Below are positions 35,606 through 49,233 of a stretch of DNA of 64,000 nucleotides, one piece after another. Positions within the stretch are counted from its first letter, which is position 1. The number at the start of each line of letters is the position of its first letter. Origin of the DNA: Prunella strophiata. Taxonomy: Eukaryota > Chordata > Aves > Passeriformes > Prunellidae. The notes under the pieces are model-generated. The model was not told where the DNA came from and ran no database searches. It saw only the letters and a program-made list of their open reading frames with translations. Position numbers and translations under genes: made by a program. Where the stretch lies: positions 806,001 to 870,000 of the forward strand of contig JAZBQD010000034.1 in NCBI GenBank assembly GCA_036583965.1, written 5' to 3'.

Positions 35606-38600
35606 ATTCATTAAAAACCTTCTCAGGCAAATCACACAGAGGGAAAACTGCTTAGGGGAACACAACAGTCTCAAACTCAATGGCATTTCTGTTAAATCAA
35701 GCTGTTTGTACCAGTTCTTGTCTTTGCCTTTGGGGAACAGGACTTCTGAGTAGACCAGTTAAATGGTCCATGATAAAATAATTTCCGTTTCATTTTTTGC
35801 TAAATGATCCCTTGCTCTCATGTTAGAGACAAAAGTTAACTTGAGGAGTGGATTAGTTTTCTCAGTACCTTTCCTAAACACCTCACTCAAATACTCCCAA
35901 CCCTCTCTTCTTCCAAGCTAAACAATTCTCACTTTTGCACTCTATCCTCAGATGTAAACCCCACCCAGTCTTCCAACCATCTCATGACATGCTTTTGGTG
36001 GACTTCCAAACCAGAGAGGTTTCCAAACTGAACCTCCAAAATGTTTGAGGTTTCCCCATCTCTGCTCAGCCCTTTCCAAGAGCACACTCCCATTGATCCT
36101 GGAGGCAGCCTGGGATCCAAACAAACCAGAACGCCGGCAGGAACAAGTCTGGCTGCTTTTTAATGAGCAAATATGCTCTGGGGAAGGATCCTGCAGTGAT
36201 GGGCAAACCTCAAACACATCGGAGGCTCTGCTCATAAAACTCTTTGATGTGGAAGTCTCACCCAGTGGCAAACCCTGCTGGCTCTGCATGCCCAGGAGCA
36301 TCCCAGCTGTGGCAGGAGGGAGCTGGCACCTCGCTGGGCAGAGCAGCTCCTGCACACCCCTGGGGCTGGACTGGAGCAGAGTGAAGGTTGAGCGAGGAAA
36401 GAACATTTCCCTACCAAGAATCAAAGAGAAAAGAGCCCAGAAGTCTGCAATTCGAGTTAACAACCACCCCTCCCACCCCACCAAGTCCCAGTGCAGCTGT
36501 ATTCAGAGCCAGGCCTAAGCTGCTCTCAGAGCTGCAGCTGCACAGCTCCCTGGCCAAGCCAGGCTCAGATGATGATGAAGCTTTAACTGCTCACTGTTCC
36601 ACAGCGACAGGGAGATCAGGCTCTGCTGGGATGCAAAAATCTGCTGCATTTTTATTAATTGAAGCTAAAATACTTGAACTGTGAAAGAACAAATGTTGCT
36701 GTTGGTGCAGTCACAGCTGATCTGCCCCAGGGACGAGTCCATTAACAGCCAAAGCCATTCAAGTCTCAGCTTCAGGGCTGGTTTTTATTTCCAGCTCAGA
36801 CTTCACTGCCTACCCTACCTAAGCCCTGTTGTAGGTAGGTGGTGACCAAAGCTGTAGAGAGCTCTGTAACCAGGCTGGGGTAAGGCACAGACCAAGGGTG
36901 TGCCTGCCACCCTCTGCCTCTTCCCAAAACCCTGCACCTGAGGACACGGGGCATTTCCATCCAGGCAGAGAACTTTTCTATTTTTCCTGATGGGAGTTAT
37001 GGAACAAAGACCCTTTCTGTGCTACAAACAGTAGTTAAACTTCAGGACTTACTCTTCTCTAAGTCACTTGCTTGTTTGTCATGCTGGACAACTCCACAGG
37101 ACACCAGGCTCTGCTGCTTGGCTTCCCCCAGGCTCCTCATCCCCTTTCTTTACATCCCTATCCCCAAAGAGATAGAAGTAATATGTACATTTAGAGGTTC
37201 AGCACATCATCAAAGCACTGTTAAAGAAGATTTTAAGTAAAAATGAAACTCTGTCTTTCTTTTTCATGCCCAAGCAGAGCCAGCATTGCTGCTCCCCAGT
37301 GCCAGCCCCTGTTCTGGGCAGTCCTGAACTAGCAGAGTGTGACAGGTCAGAACAGGGCAGGTACCTGCAGCCCTGGAAAGGAGGGGAGAGAGTCCTAAAC
37401 CTGTCAGAGCCACCCCACACCAGTGTGAGCCACAGCTCTCATTGTGATGTCCAACTGAGCGAGATCTTATTTCTAATTTTAATATTCAAGAGGAACTTTT
37501 TGTTTGGCCTGGCTGGGCCAGAGCTCCATTGGCAGCTGCCTGTGGCTCGAAGGCTGCTATGTCAGGAATTCAGGCTGGCACCCAGCAGGGAGGTGCTGCT
37601 TCCCAGGGAGCTCTCCCTTCCCAGGGAAGTGTGGGGATGTGTTGATTCTCTTCCCTCTGCTCCACTGTAAGGTCCAGGAGCCACCAAGAGGAACTTGCAG
37701 GTCATGGCTCTGCTCCCATGCTGCACAGGCTCTTACAAACTTTCAGTTTTCTATCTGTGGCTCCTACTCAAATCAAACAGAGGTCACAACCAGCCCCCAT
37801 ACCTCCCAGGTATCAGCAATTTTATTTTTCATCTGATACCCCGTGTAATAGGGAAAGCTGTGCAAATAGGCTGGAGAAAGTCAGACTTGAATCAAAGTGA
37901 ACCTTTCATTGTAAGGTATGAAAAGATTCCTTTGTCTTTTTGCTATCAATAAGAGCTTTAGATTGTCTCTTCATCTCTGATCTCTGGCCAGAGGGGCTGC
38001 AGTACCAAAGCAGAAGAAACAGTGTGCTCACAGGTGCCCCTGTACCTTGGACATCCTTCCCTCAGGAGCAGCCCTGAAGAGCTCTGAGCAGCTCAGGACT
38101 GGAAGAACTGGTGAGGAGGGGAGGCTGTACCCTGTCTTCCAAGCTTTGAAGGAAATAGGAATCTTTCCAGTGTCAGCCACTGCCCCAGTTAGAAAGTTCA
38201 CAGCACTTCCACAAGAGAACTGAACAACCCCCACTAAAGCTGACCCAGCCTTTGGACCCTCTGGGGCTGGGCCATGAAAACCCCAAAGTGCCTCAGTGAG
38301 ATGAGACTGGATCAGCCCTGAGCTTACAGACTGACTCATTTCTGCTGTCCTAGCCCTTCTTCCTCTTCCTGCCCAAGGTTACTCCAGCTGCTAGTCCAGT
38401 GTTTCCTGGTCCTGCCATATATTTATTCTCAATAAAAGGAAAGGATGGAGTAGCTGTTATGAGTGTTGAGGTCTCAGTCCCTTCTTGCTTGACAGCCTAT
38501 GACTGTCTTTTCCTCACATCCTTCAGATTCTCCCTCATGTGTTTCCCTGAGTGGCTCCTCTTCCCTTTAGGGTTTTCCCACATTTGAACTCCTTCACTCT

Positions 38601-40067
38601 TCCTTGTGCCATCCCTTGTGCAAACCCTCAGTATTTGCTTTCTTATGAATTATTTCCCCCATTTCTTTTCCAATTCTTTTGTGTCCCTCATGTGCTTATT
38701 TCATGGCTACTCAATCCCCACAATGCCTTTGTACCTCCCATCCATTTGGGATGCACACAGCTGAACACAATATCCCAAATCCCATGCTGTCAGTGCCATT
38801 TCAGCAAAAAGCCTAATTATCTGTTTAATATCTCATTTGCTGTCTCCCATAACTCCCAGGTCATATCTAACAACACTGCTTCCAAATCCCTGTTTGATTA
38901 AGTACTTGCAGTTTCCTTTAGACATATTAGCTGCATTTTTCTAAACTGAATCATGTTTGTTTTTTTCTTATTATAGCACTGATCTCTTGAGGCTTCTTTT
39001 GTACAAGTGGATGGAAAGATTTCTTTTTTTCCCCTTATTATTGCACAAGAGGGTTTTGTGTCTTTGGATGTGTCATAACGAAATGGTTTTGGTAGCAGCA
39101 AACCTAATTCCTGTTGTTATTAAACCATAACACAATTCAAGAGAACTTAGTCATTGTGGAACAACAGTGAGCACAACACCTACCTGCAGGAAGTGCTGAA
39201 CTCAGAGGAAGTGGGCTGGAGGAGACGAGGAGGAAGGCTTTACAGGCTGAGTAAGACATTAAATTCAGCTCCTCTTAATGAATTAGCTGAGAAAATAAAT
39301 AAACCACTAATCACTAACAGCTAAGTTTTTTTCTGTTACTCAAAATTTTTTGCAGTGATTCCCTTTTCTACTGTTGAAGGACAGCAAAAAGCATGGGAGG
39401 ATAAACTTGATTCTTAATTGTATATAGAAGTTTTCTGCTGAAAAATATAATCTAAGCTTAGGCTCAGGATGGGGGCAGAATTGGTCCTACAGAACTGCCA
39501 GGGCACTTGGCCCCAGAGTTTGCTCTTTTCTTCACTTATTTGTGGTCAATACATTTTGTGTGTAAGGATGGGCTTTGAAAGCTTCACAGCCAGTTAAGGA
39601 CCATTTTGTATTTTCTCCACATCCAAAGCTCACCTTCCCTCCAAGGCACTCAGTCCTCCTGCCATTTCAATGAAGTGTAATTAGAGCTCCTGTGGTGGGC
39701 ATGGTGCCCTTGGCCAGGGCAGGGGGCAGCTCTCACACTCGTGGGCTGTCCCAGGTCCCACACTTGCCTGGAATTAAAAGTCTCTACTTGGAGCCAATCC
39801 CAGAGCACATCAACCACTCTGGTCCCCTGCAGACCACACCTGGCAGAGAGCAGGGAGAGCACCCACAGCTTGTTCAGAGAATGGAAGCTTGGGTTCAGAG
39901 CTGAAAGAGGAGAGAGGGAAGAATGCAAAGTCACATGGGCAAAAGCCTTTGGTGGGGGTTTAGCCCAGGTCCTTTGCACCTCCTTCATCCCAGAGCCTGG
40001 GTCAGATCACACAGCTCCATTGAGGAAGCTGGCAGTGCTTCCACCTCAGCTCCTGTGCATTTACAGC
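35606..40067. other. Intergenic sequence, no gene recognised
   Basis: Unique sequence with no open frame above 178 codons. The 178-codon minus frame (35948-36484) and the overlapping 157-codon plus frame occupy the same bases and neither resembles a known protein. No RNA gene seen. Confidence 0.5.
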
Positions 40068-40175
40068 ATCCCTGGCAGCTGGATGTGTTCCTGCCCAGAG
40101 CCCAGTGGGCATCCTCAAGTTCTCTGGGCACCCTGTGCCAGTGCCTCACTCTCCCACAGTCGAGGATTTCTTCCC
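40068..40175 (-). mobile_element. CR1 fragment, diverged
   Basis: Plus-strand reading holds CATCCCTGGCAGCTGGATGT and TCTCTGGGCACCCTGTGCCA then GTGCCTCACTCTCCCACAGT, the reverse complement of a CR1 3' region. Short and diverged. Confidence 0.65.
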
Positions 40176-43035
40176 AGTCCATGGTCCCCACACCCTGAGC
40201 AGGGAGAGCATGGAAGTGCCAGGAAAGGAGGAGCAGGGGAGAGAAGTGGGTCTAAGGAAGTGAAGTGAAGTGGATCAGGAGCAAAGAAAGTCAATAAACT
40301 GAGGAAGGAATCAAAGGAGAGAGAAAGAGACAAAAATCCTCCCTCACAGTTTATAGCAACAAGTCCTGAGAGAACTCTGGGAGTCTGCACCCCTTGGAAA
40401 CAAAGCCATCAATAGAGCAGACCTGGAAAGGTATCCCCACTGCTGGGCTTCAACAGGATGGGTCCAGGAAATATTAAATCCATCTGCTGTGGAGAGAATG
40501 TTTTATCAATAACAAAAACCCCATTTGATTTATTCTCTAGACACTGGGCCCAGCCCCAGCCACTGAACTGTGCTATCTAATGTGGTCAGACAACTTCTAG
40601 GGAACCAACCTTGTCTTGCCATTACTCACAGTGTTTGCTTTTCCCCAATTGCCTTACTCATCTGATTCCTCCCTTCTCATTATGGCTCTGGTTGGGTTGA
40701 TAGCTCATAATTTATCCTCCAGGCTGAGGCTTTCATGCTTTTGTCAGTAACTTGAGCCAGGGAAGTGAGTTATTCTTGCCTTTCTGTGTTTCTGTCTCAG
40801 TCCTGCTCCAGCTGGGAGTTTACCTGGACGTGGAACACACAAACTCTGTAGCACTGCTCATCAGGAGAGATTTCCCTCCTGTTCCAGTTACCCTGGGTGT
40901 CTGGGCATGGCTCTGGATGAGTTTTTTGCTGGATGTCAGGTGATTAATTAGAGCCTGCAGTGATACAGCACCATTAGTCCCCAAGTGCTTCCCAAAACAG
41001 AAGTTCACCCACTCCAGTTGTCCTAACTAAAAACAGAGGCATCCCTGGGGCAGAGCAGGCTCACAGGAGGCACTTCTGCTCAGTGGGCTGTGTCTCAGGC
41101 TTTGAGCCCAGCCCAGCCACTTCAGACAGCCCCTTCCCCACCTTTGGTGCTGGCCTGGGACAGCCAAGGAGCTGCTGCTGTGTGGTCAAAACACTCATTC
41201 CACAGAGGACACAGACTAAACCCACTCCTGCCAAGAACCCCAATTGTTTTCCTTCACACAGGTACCCACAGCATGGCTCTTCTCCATCCTCTGGGCAGGA
41301 ATCCCAAAGCAGCCACACCTCCTGCTCCCAGGCACAGGGATGGGGCTCTGCTCAGCTGCAGCTGCACTCAGGCCCCTCCTCACAGTAGGAAATACTTCTC
41401 AGTAAATTACTCAATAACTTCAGCTTCTTCTACTGGGATAAAAAAATCATGAAGGGGTGGGGACAGGCCCAGAAATGACCTTCTAATTTGGGTTCTCACA
41501 CCCACACCAAAATGTTCCCAAAGGGCATGAACCTGTCCAGGTCACTTACTGGTAGAGAGAAGGTAAAGAAATTCCATGGGGCAAAAATACCCATCCCATC
41601 CCATCCATCCCATCCCATCCCATCCCATCCCATCCCATCCCATCCCATCCCATCCCATCCCATCCCATCCCATCCCAATCTTTGCATTCTTCCATCTCCA
41701 AAAAGGAGCTTCCCATGACAGATGAGGGTGAGCATTTTCTTAGCAGAATTTAGGACATTCTCTGCATCTTCCACTATCAGGAGTTCAGGATGTTCTCATT
41801 ACCTGCAGCAGCCAGTTCTTGTCTAGGTGACATCAGGAGAAAAACCCAAGGATTCATTTGGGGAAGGAATCCTCAGGTGGCCACTTGAGATACATTAAAT
41901 TTCTTCCCAGAAGCAGTTAAATTTTGAGCTCCCTTGCCAGTTTTTTCAATGACCAAAACCTTAAAACACAAAGCCCAAACCCAAAGCACCCTTCCCTTGC
42001 AGAAGAGAGAAACAGATGAAGGAATTGGAGCGAGCCTCAGCACAGTGGGCAAAGGCTGAGCTGGCCACTGAAATGCTCCCCCTGCTCCCCAAGGCCCTGC
42101 TGGTGCCTGGGGCTGGAGCAGCCCTTCCCAAAGGGAGGTCTGGAAGCTGCCAAGGGTGGCTCCTGCTGCTGCTGAGTGAAGGGAGGATTGTCCTGCCCTG
42201 CAGTGGGAAGCCTGGGACATGAAAGGCACATTAATACAATATTATTGCTGCTATTCCTGTTATTTCACTGGCTCCCCCTCTGCCAAGCACAGGAACAGGA
42301 GTATTCCTGACCATCCCCAGCCCTGCCTTTAGTTAAGCCCCATCCTTAGCACTGCAGACCTTCAGATATAATTTTTTTCCCATCATCTCAGTTCACAGAG
42401 CCACAGACCACGTTTCTTTACTTGGTATTAACTTCAAAGTATTCCTCCTTTTAAAATACAAATCAATGTTATTTGTGAAATGAGTGTTTTGAACTCGGAT
42501 CCAATATTTTTAGTGAAATAAAAAAGAAAAGAAAAAGAAGTTTTATTTTGTTTTTTAACTGGAAGGAATCCAAACTATCCACAGCTTTTATAAACCAACT
42601 TCCTTATGAGTCAGAACATTTATTGCCAGAAAAATATTATTTTAACTTCATTAGTGCAATATAGCAGTGACATCTAGTGGCTTTCATCAGTGTCCTGATG
42701 AGCGAGGAAGGTGGCCTGGCAGGATGTGGGAACAGCTCCAGGTCAGGGGTTGTTATTCCATTGTTGAGAGTCAGTGGAAGCTGGACAAGCTCTTCCATAG
42801 AGCTTACCAGAATTAGAAAACTCTGATAATATAACGAAAATAAACTCTAAGATTGGAAAATCCAATCAGGTAACACCCATGGGTGATTTCTTCAGCTCGC
42901 ATTATAAGGTAAAATTCCTGACTTTCTTTACCCTGTTCACATTAGGGAGCTCCTTCAGCAGGAACCACAGAAACAATTATTCTCAACTCTCTACGTCAAA
43001 ATTCAGTCTAAGGCTGTTTACAGCCCATGTCACCC
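40176..43035. other. Intergenic sequence, no gene recognised
   Basis: Unique sequence apart from the CATCC array at 41590-41677. No coding signal. An AT-rich stretch at 42360-42690 has several A/T runs. Confidence 0.5.
41590..41677. repeat. (CATCC)n microsatellite
   Basis: Pentanucleotide repeat, about 17 units, with one 4-bp unit near the start that shifts the phase. Confidence 0.97.
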
Positions 43036-43190
43036 AAATGTCCCTGGATCCCTGGCAGTGCCCAGGGCCAGGCTGGACAGAACCTGGAGCACACTGGGAC
43101 AGTGGGAGGGGTACCTGCCCTTGGCAGGGGGTGGGACTGGATGATCTTTAAGGTGCCTTCCAACCCAAACTATTCTATGATTCTACTCTA
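43036..43190 (+). mobile_element. CR1 LINE 3' end, short, intact tail
   Basis: Starts in GTCCCTGGATCCCTGGCAGT and ends CCTTCCAACCCAAACTATTC then TATGATTCTACT. This is a 5'-truncated CR1 of about 155 bp with the expected 3' terminus. Confidence 0.9.
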
Positions 43191-45960
43191 AACTTCCCAC
43201 TGTAGAAGACCTGTTAATAGTTGTTTTATTTAGCTTTGGACACTCCAGCTGCACACAGGAGATTAAATGTGGCGACACATTTTGTAGAACACATCAGCCT
43301 GTGCTGGGCTGGCCGCAGCTTGGATGGAGCCCCAGATTGCTCCACAGTGACAGAAACCTTCAGGAGCTTTGTGGGGAAGGCTGTGCTGGGCTCTGGCTGT
43401 GCAGGTGTGTGCCTGGACTGGGGGTGTGCATGTGTTTTATTGGGAAAGGATTTATTTTTCCATGTGTATCAGTGACAACACCCAGAGGGAGGCAGGGCTG
43501 GGCAGCACCTGACAGAATCTTTGTGCTGCATCTGCACTTTGTGTCCCCCTGCTCAGGAGCACTGGGGGGCTCTAACAATAAATGGAACCACTGGCTTGGG
43601 AGGGCAGGCTTCAGAACTGAGCTGGATTTTCCACACTGGCAGGGAAGCTGCAGCCTCCTTCCTTGGGTGCCAGGCCAAGGAAACAAATGCTCAGCCCCAC
43701 ATCTACCTGCAGCACCTCCGTGGAGCCACCCCAGCCCTGCCCTGGCCCCGGGGCTGAAGGAGGGCAGAGCTGGGGCTGTCCTGGGCACAATCCTTCTGTC
43801 CAGGGCTGTCCTGGGCACAATCCTTCTGTCCAGGGCTGTCCTGGGCACAATCCTTCTGTCCAGGGCTGTCCTGGGCACAGTCCTTCTGTCCAGGGCTGTC
43901 CTGGGCACAGTCCTTCTGTCCAGGGCTGTCCAGGGCTGTCCTGGGCACAGTCCTTCTGTCCGGCTGTCCTGGGCACAATCCTTCTGTCCAGGGCTGTCCA
44001 GGGCTGCCAGAGGGCACAGCTCCAGGCTGGCAGAGCAGCTCCCCCCAGGGCAGCACTCCCTGGGAAGGGGTGAGTCAGAGCAGCGGCTTCAGGGAGACTT
44101 CAAACACTCCAGCAGGTCTGGCAGGAATATTTATACACCTGCATGTTCAAATGTGCTCCACTTTCTCACTTTATAAATACATGGGAGCCTGCTGAACATG
44201 GGCCCAGCAGAGCCAAGCGTGCCCATTTGCTTTGATGAACCAGCTGTTTTTCTGGCCCCTTCACATAAACATATTTGTGTGTGTTGATTTTGCAGTTTAT
44301 TGGGGAAAAGAAGCAGATGCCAGGTCGTATGTGCATTTTTGTTCTGTGGGGAACTGCCACGAGAACATTTTCCCCAGCCCAGTTCCTGTTTGTTTTGCAG
44401 GAAGGGAAGCAGCACAGAGAAGGCTCAGGAAGGGCATTGCTGATGGTTTTTAACCAAACAGGTGCAGAACCAGCTCCCACAGGTGAGATGGTGCAGTGGC
44501 TCTGAGTGCAGATCCAAGTCTCCACCTGGGCCAGGGATGCAAGATCCCCCACATCCATTCCTTTGGGTCTGGCTTCCACACCCCATTTCCATGGGCAGCC
44601 TGGCTGTGGCATTCCAGGTTCTGCCCAGGCTTTTCACAGGAGCTGTGACAGCCCTTTGTGGCACCAAAATGCCATTTTTGTGGATGTGTGAGTCCAGAAC
44701 CCACCTGCTTCTCTGCTGTGTGTGAACAGCAGACACAGCTCAGCTCCTCCCTGCCTGCAGCTGGGACAGGAGTTAATGCAGCTCCACATCTCCACCAGCA
44801 CCAAAATCACAAAGGGATGGCATGGAACTCATGGCCAGGGCTGAAAAAGGAAAGCATTTCATATCCACCATGGCCTCTCTGCAGCCCTGCAACCTGCTGG
44901 GAGCTGGGCTTTGCCCTGCTGTACTGGCCACTGCCTCTGAAATCTGACTTGGGCTTGGGGCATTGCCTTCCCTTCCAGTTCAAACCCAGCCCAGTGGTGC
45001 CCAGCCCTTCCCTGGGCATGGCTGGGCCTGGGCAGCACCAGCCCCTTGAGCTGAGGAGAATTCCCAGCCCAGACACATCCTGGCCAGCCCTGCTGCCTCT
45101 GGGGCTGGGTTATTGGGAATGGGGCTGGATTTGTGCTGAGCTCCTCTCAGGGCTGGAGGAAGAAAGCCCTGCTGTGGCTCACCTGACCAGGAGCTGTCTC
45201 AGAATCTGCTGAATTAAAGCTTGCCTTGGGTTTGTGCTGCCATGGCCCTCGAGCCTTGGTCCTGTGGCCCACAGGAATTCCTGTGGCTCTCCTCACACCA
45301 CAGCCCTGGCTGAGGAAAGGGACACACATCCAGCCCATGAGGTTCCTGAAGTGCTGATTTTCCTTAAGGAAGATCCTCTGGTGCCTGCTGTGCCTGCAGG
45401 AGCTGGGCAGCAGCATGGCCCAGCATGTTTGGGTTGTGTGGCAGGGGACAAGTTAAACACTCAGCAGAGGGCTGAGGAGCTGCCAGCAGGTCACAGAGGC
45501 ACTGCAGGGAGTGAGTCTCGCCAGCTCTCACAGGAATGTGTGCTGGCTCTGGAATTCCTGCTGGAAGTCCAAGTGGCAACTTGAATTTCCTCATTTCACT
45601 GCTCTTGTTTCAGTTCATGGAGAGAAAAAGCAAAACAAGAGAACAGCACCCAAGGTACATCATTAATCACCCTCAGAAAACAGCCAAGGGCAAATCATGG
45701 CAAATAATTCACCTGCACTCTGAGATGGAAGCTCACTGGGCTGGGGTGTTCAGCCAGTTCTGGCCAGCAGACTCATAGAAATGAGTATTTGCAGGAAATC
45801 ATCCACGGAAAAACTTGGGATTTGTTACTGGTGTCTTTTCCAGTTCTATTATTTGCCTAATATGGCAAAACGTGTTCGGGATGAAGCAGGAGATGCAAAC
45901 AAACTGAGCTATGCTCACCTAAAAATCCAGCTGGGTGTGAGGATTGGAAATGGAAGGTTG
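43191..45960. other. Intergenic sequence around a 30-bp minisatellite
   Basis: Apart from the repeat at 43774-44005 no feature is recognised. Open frames of 136-291 codons at 43.3-44.2 kb run through the repeat and are driven by it; 44658-45212 (184 codons) is not recognisable. Confidence 0.5.
43774..44005. repeat. 30-bp minisatellite, about 7.5 copies
   Basis: Unit begins GGCTGTCCTGGGCACAATCC and ends TTCTGTCCAG. The first three copies carry CACAA, the next three CACAG, then CACAA again; the inner decamer CAGGGCTGTC is duplicated at 43921 and 43988. Because 30 bp is ten codons, frames remain open on both strands. Confidence 0.96.
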
Positions 45961-46262
45961 TGTGGAGACCTCACAGCCCCTGCCAGGGTCTGCAGGGGCT
46001 GCAGGGAACCTGGAGAGGGACAATTCATCAGCAACTGGAGTAACAGGACAAGGGGGAATGGGTTCAAACTAAAAGAGAATATGTTGAGATTATTGAGGAA
46101 GAAATTCCCCCATGAGGGTGGGCAGGCCCTGGCACAGGGTGCCCAGAGCAGCTGTGGCTGTCCCCTGGATCCCTGGCAGTGCCCAAGGCCAGGCTGGGCA
46201 CTGGGGCTGGGAGCAGCCTGAGATGGTGGGAGGTGCCCCTGGCACATGGGCACAATTCCTCC
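45961..46262 (+). mobile_element. CR1 fragment
   Basis: Plus-strand CR1 landmarks: TGGAGAGGGACAATTCATCA, GAGGGTGGGCAGGCCCTGGC, GGTGCCCAGAGCAGCTGTGG, CAGTGCCCAAGGCCAGGCTG and GGGAGCAGCCTGAGATGGTG. The terminal repeat is missing. Confidence 0.85.
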
Positions 46263-47099
46263 CCCAGCAATAAGGGAGCTGCTAGGGAAAGGACAGTGGT
46301 TTTTCTCAGGATGAACAAGCACAGGCACACCCCACCCTGTGCCAGAGGGGACTGCAAGGTCAGAGCAGGGAACCAGGAACCCCCAGCAGGAGACTCCAGC
46401 TGCAGCACAGGCTCTCCCTTTGTTTTAACTAACAAACACAGACATCCCTCAGTCCCAGGGTCCAGCCCAGCACTCTTCTGAAGCACGTTTGCCTGGAAAA
46501 AAATTCTCCTATGGGAACACAACCACTTCCACAACAGCTTTTGCCAAGTACTGCTTGTAATTAATTTCCTGGATGTGACATCACCGAGTTCTGGGGTCCT
46601 GTCCCAGCCTGGCAGGCCAGGAGCTGCCACCAGGACCTTGGCAGATGCTGCAGCTGTGTGAGCCCTGTGGCTGTGCCCAGCACTGGGAGCTGCTCCCTGC
46701 TTCCCTGAGCCCTCCCAAGGCCTGGGAAGATGCACCAGGGCTGTGGCAGATCCCTGAGGATCTCACTGCTCCATCCCCTCTGTTTATCTCCCCCTCGGGT
46801 CCAGGCAGTTTGCCCTTCCTCAGCAAATTTAAAATACTCTGTTGTGTAAAGGATCATGGACCAGGGGCTTTTCCTCCACACACCTGCCCAGGCTTGCCCT
46901 CCAGTTTTCATTTGCATTTGGGCTTTTCCTTGGTGAATTTGCAAAATTTTGCCAGGTTTTGACAGCAGCAGCACAAAGGGACCAGCCCAGATGGAGGCAA
47001 TGTGGGGGCACTTGTAGAAAGATTTGCTTTAAATCTGCAGTTGAAACCCCCAGTAAATCCAGCCTGGGCTGGTCCCTCTGAAGAAAAACCTTGAGCAGT
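46263..47099. other. Intergenic sequence, no gene recognised
   Basis: Nothing recognised; frames overlap on both strands without motifs. Confidence 0.5.
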
Positions 47100-47180
47100 A
47101 ACTCAGGGCATGGATCCAGCTCAACTGGGTGAGCTTAAACATCCCTTCCAACCCAAACCATTGTGGGATTCTGTGATGGT
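47100..47180 (+). mobile_element. CR1 3' tail remnant
   Basis: CATCCCTTCCAACCCAAACC followed by ATTGTGGGATTCTGTGATGG, the last bases of a plus-strand CR1 element. Confidence 0.65.
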
Positions 47181-48229
47181 GCCTCCTCTCTTTTTTGGCC
47201 TTACCTGTTCAGAAAAATCTGGTCATTCAGGTAAAAACACTGAAAATTTTCTTTCTTTTGAACTCTGTTTCTCCAGCAGATGCAGACTCAGCATTTGTTA
47301 CATTTTCAAGATACCATATAACAACTTTTTCTAAAACAAAAGATTTGGAATCCACAGCTTTACCAAGATAGACCAATAAATCAAGCTAAGCCCAGGCTGG
47401 AATGACCTCACCACCTGAAGCCATGTAAACCAACATGGCAATACACACCAGGAAGCCTTGGGAGGGTGGTAAAATTAAATTTTTCCCAAGCAAAACATTT
47501 TTATTAATTTGATAACCACCAGCATTTTATTTTGACATCAAGATCCCAGTGTAGATAATGGGAAATGGCAGCTTTCTGTTAAAAGCTTTTTTTTTTTTTT
47601 TTACAGCACCATTCAAAGGGCTTAGAAGCATTTGCTCCATTTCTGTTGGAGAATTTCACCTACAAGCAGCCCTGTATGCTATGTGTTTTAAAAAATATTT
47701 CCATATGCTAAAGGAATGCAACTGGTTGCCAAGGAAAGTGGCTGTTACAGCAGCAGGCTGGGGCTGTTTTTCAAGAAAAAACTGCTGCAGAAACGAGGTA
47801 TCCACAGAGGTGCACTAAAGCAACACTAACTGCAGTGACCTTGAGATGACCCAGACCTCCTCATATTACAAAAATGAAAAGGGAGTTAGAAAATCTGAGG
47901 CCAATTAGGCACTTTTTTTATTCCTGGAGACATGATGAAATTTCCTGAAACAAAAACTTTAGCAAATTCTATAAAATACTTCTAGCTTTGGTGGAAAAAT
48001 AAATTATTGCCTTTTTATCTCCTCATTCCTGAGGCACAGAACTGGCCCACTTCTGTTTATGCAGATGGATTGGAGGGAAAACACCCAGAGAAGGGCCAAG
48101 TGGTGAGATTCTTGGCACGAGCAATTAAGTGTGAAGTTATTCTCAGGGCTGCCTATTTGTTATTGCAGCAGGAATCATTAAGATTATGTGGAAAGATATT
48201 GTCTGGGAAAAAGTGTGAAGTCAGGATTA
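47181..48229. other. Intergenic sequence, no gene recognised
   Basis: AT-rich unique DNA with a T run at 47588-47602. Nothing recognised. Confidence 0.5.
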
Positions 48230-48712
48230 TGTGTGCCGAGCTGTGATTGCGGGGCAGAGCACGGCCCGTGCCCGCGGGGCTCCGGGAGCAGCACCCGGCT
48301 GCAGCGGCCCCGGGCTCGGCGCTGGGGCTGAGCTCGGCTCCCGAGGGACATCCCGGAGCCGGGGCAGCGCCACCCCGGGGGAAGGGAGTCCCCTCGCCCA
48401 TGGAGCCACCCGGCTGGGAGCTGGCAGCCGGCAGCTCCGGAGGGGCTGCGGAGCCCGGGGAGCAGCGGGGCCGGGCAGGGCTGTGCCCAGCGGGCTCCCG
48501 GCTCTCCCGGGAAGGGCAGCACTGCCCGGGCTGTCCCCGTCACTGTCCCCGTCACTGTCACTGTCCCCTGCCTGCGCCACCGGGAGGTGCTGAGCCAGAG
48601 CCGCGCTGACCTCGCCAAGGAGCCGCTGCGGTCAGCACGGAGCAGATCCTCCTGCCCTGCCCTGCCCTGCCGCCCGTGCTGCGGCAGCCCCCGGGCTGCT
48701 CCTGCGGTCCCT

Positions 48713-48926
48713 GGTGCCCGGGCAGCCCAGTGCCCTGCAGCGGGGAGCGGGGCACAGGGAATGCGGTGCCCGGGCAGCCCGTGCCCTGCAGCGGGGAGCG
48801 GGGCACAGGGAATGCGGTGCCCGGGCAGCCCGTGCCCTGCAGCGGGGAGCGGGGCACAGGGAATGCGGTGCCCGGGCAGCCCGTGCCCTGCAGCGGGGAG
48901 CAGGGCACAGGGAATGCGGTGCCCGG
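48713..48926. repeat. 51-bp tandem repeat, about four copies, inside the CpG island
   Basis: Unit begins GGTGCCCGGGCAGCCC and includes CTGCAGCGGGGAGCGGGGCA. The copies are nearly identical; the last has GAGCAGGGC for GAGCGGGGC. As 51 bp is 17 codons, the repeat stays open in frame on both strands. Confidence 0.95.
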
Positions 48927-49233
48927 AGCAGGAGCAGGGCCGGCACTCGGGCGCTTCCCCGCCTGTGCCTCCCCCGATCTCTGGAACAGAGGCTCCTTCC
49001 CCATGGGAGCGATTTCCTCTGCCACCCAAGGGAAAGGAAAGGTTTGGGGCAAACCCCCCCGGCCACTGCCTGCGCCTCTCTCCCTTTCCCCGCTCCGGGC
49101 GGGTTTGTGTCCAGGTGCTGCTGCTTCGGTCCCTCCCCTGCGCAGCTCCAGTCCCGTGGCAGCCGCTGGGTATGGGGACAGGGCTGGGAGCCAGCCGGGT
49201 CCAGCGGTGTCCGAGGGCTCTGGGAAGGAGCCA

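Noticed and set aside
43301..44176. 291-codon plus-strand frame
   Set aside because: Openness depends on the 30-bp repeat; the opposite strand is also open, and no protein family is recognisable.
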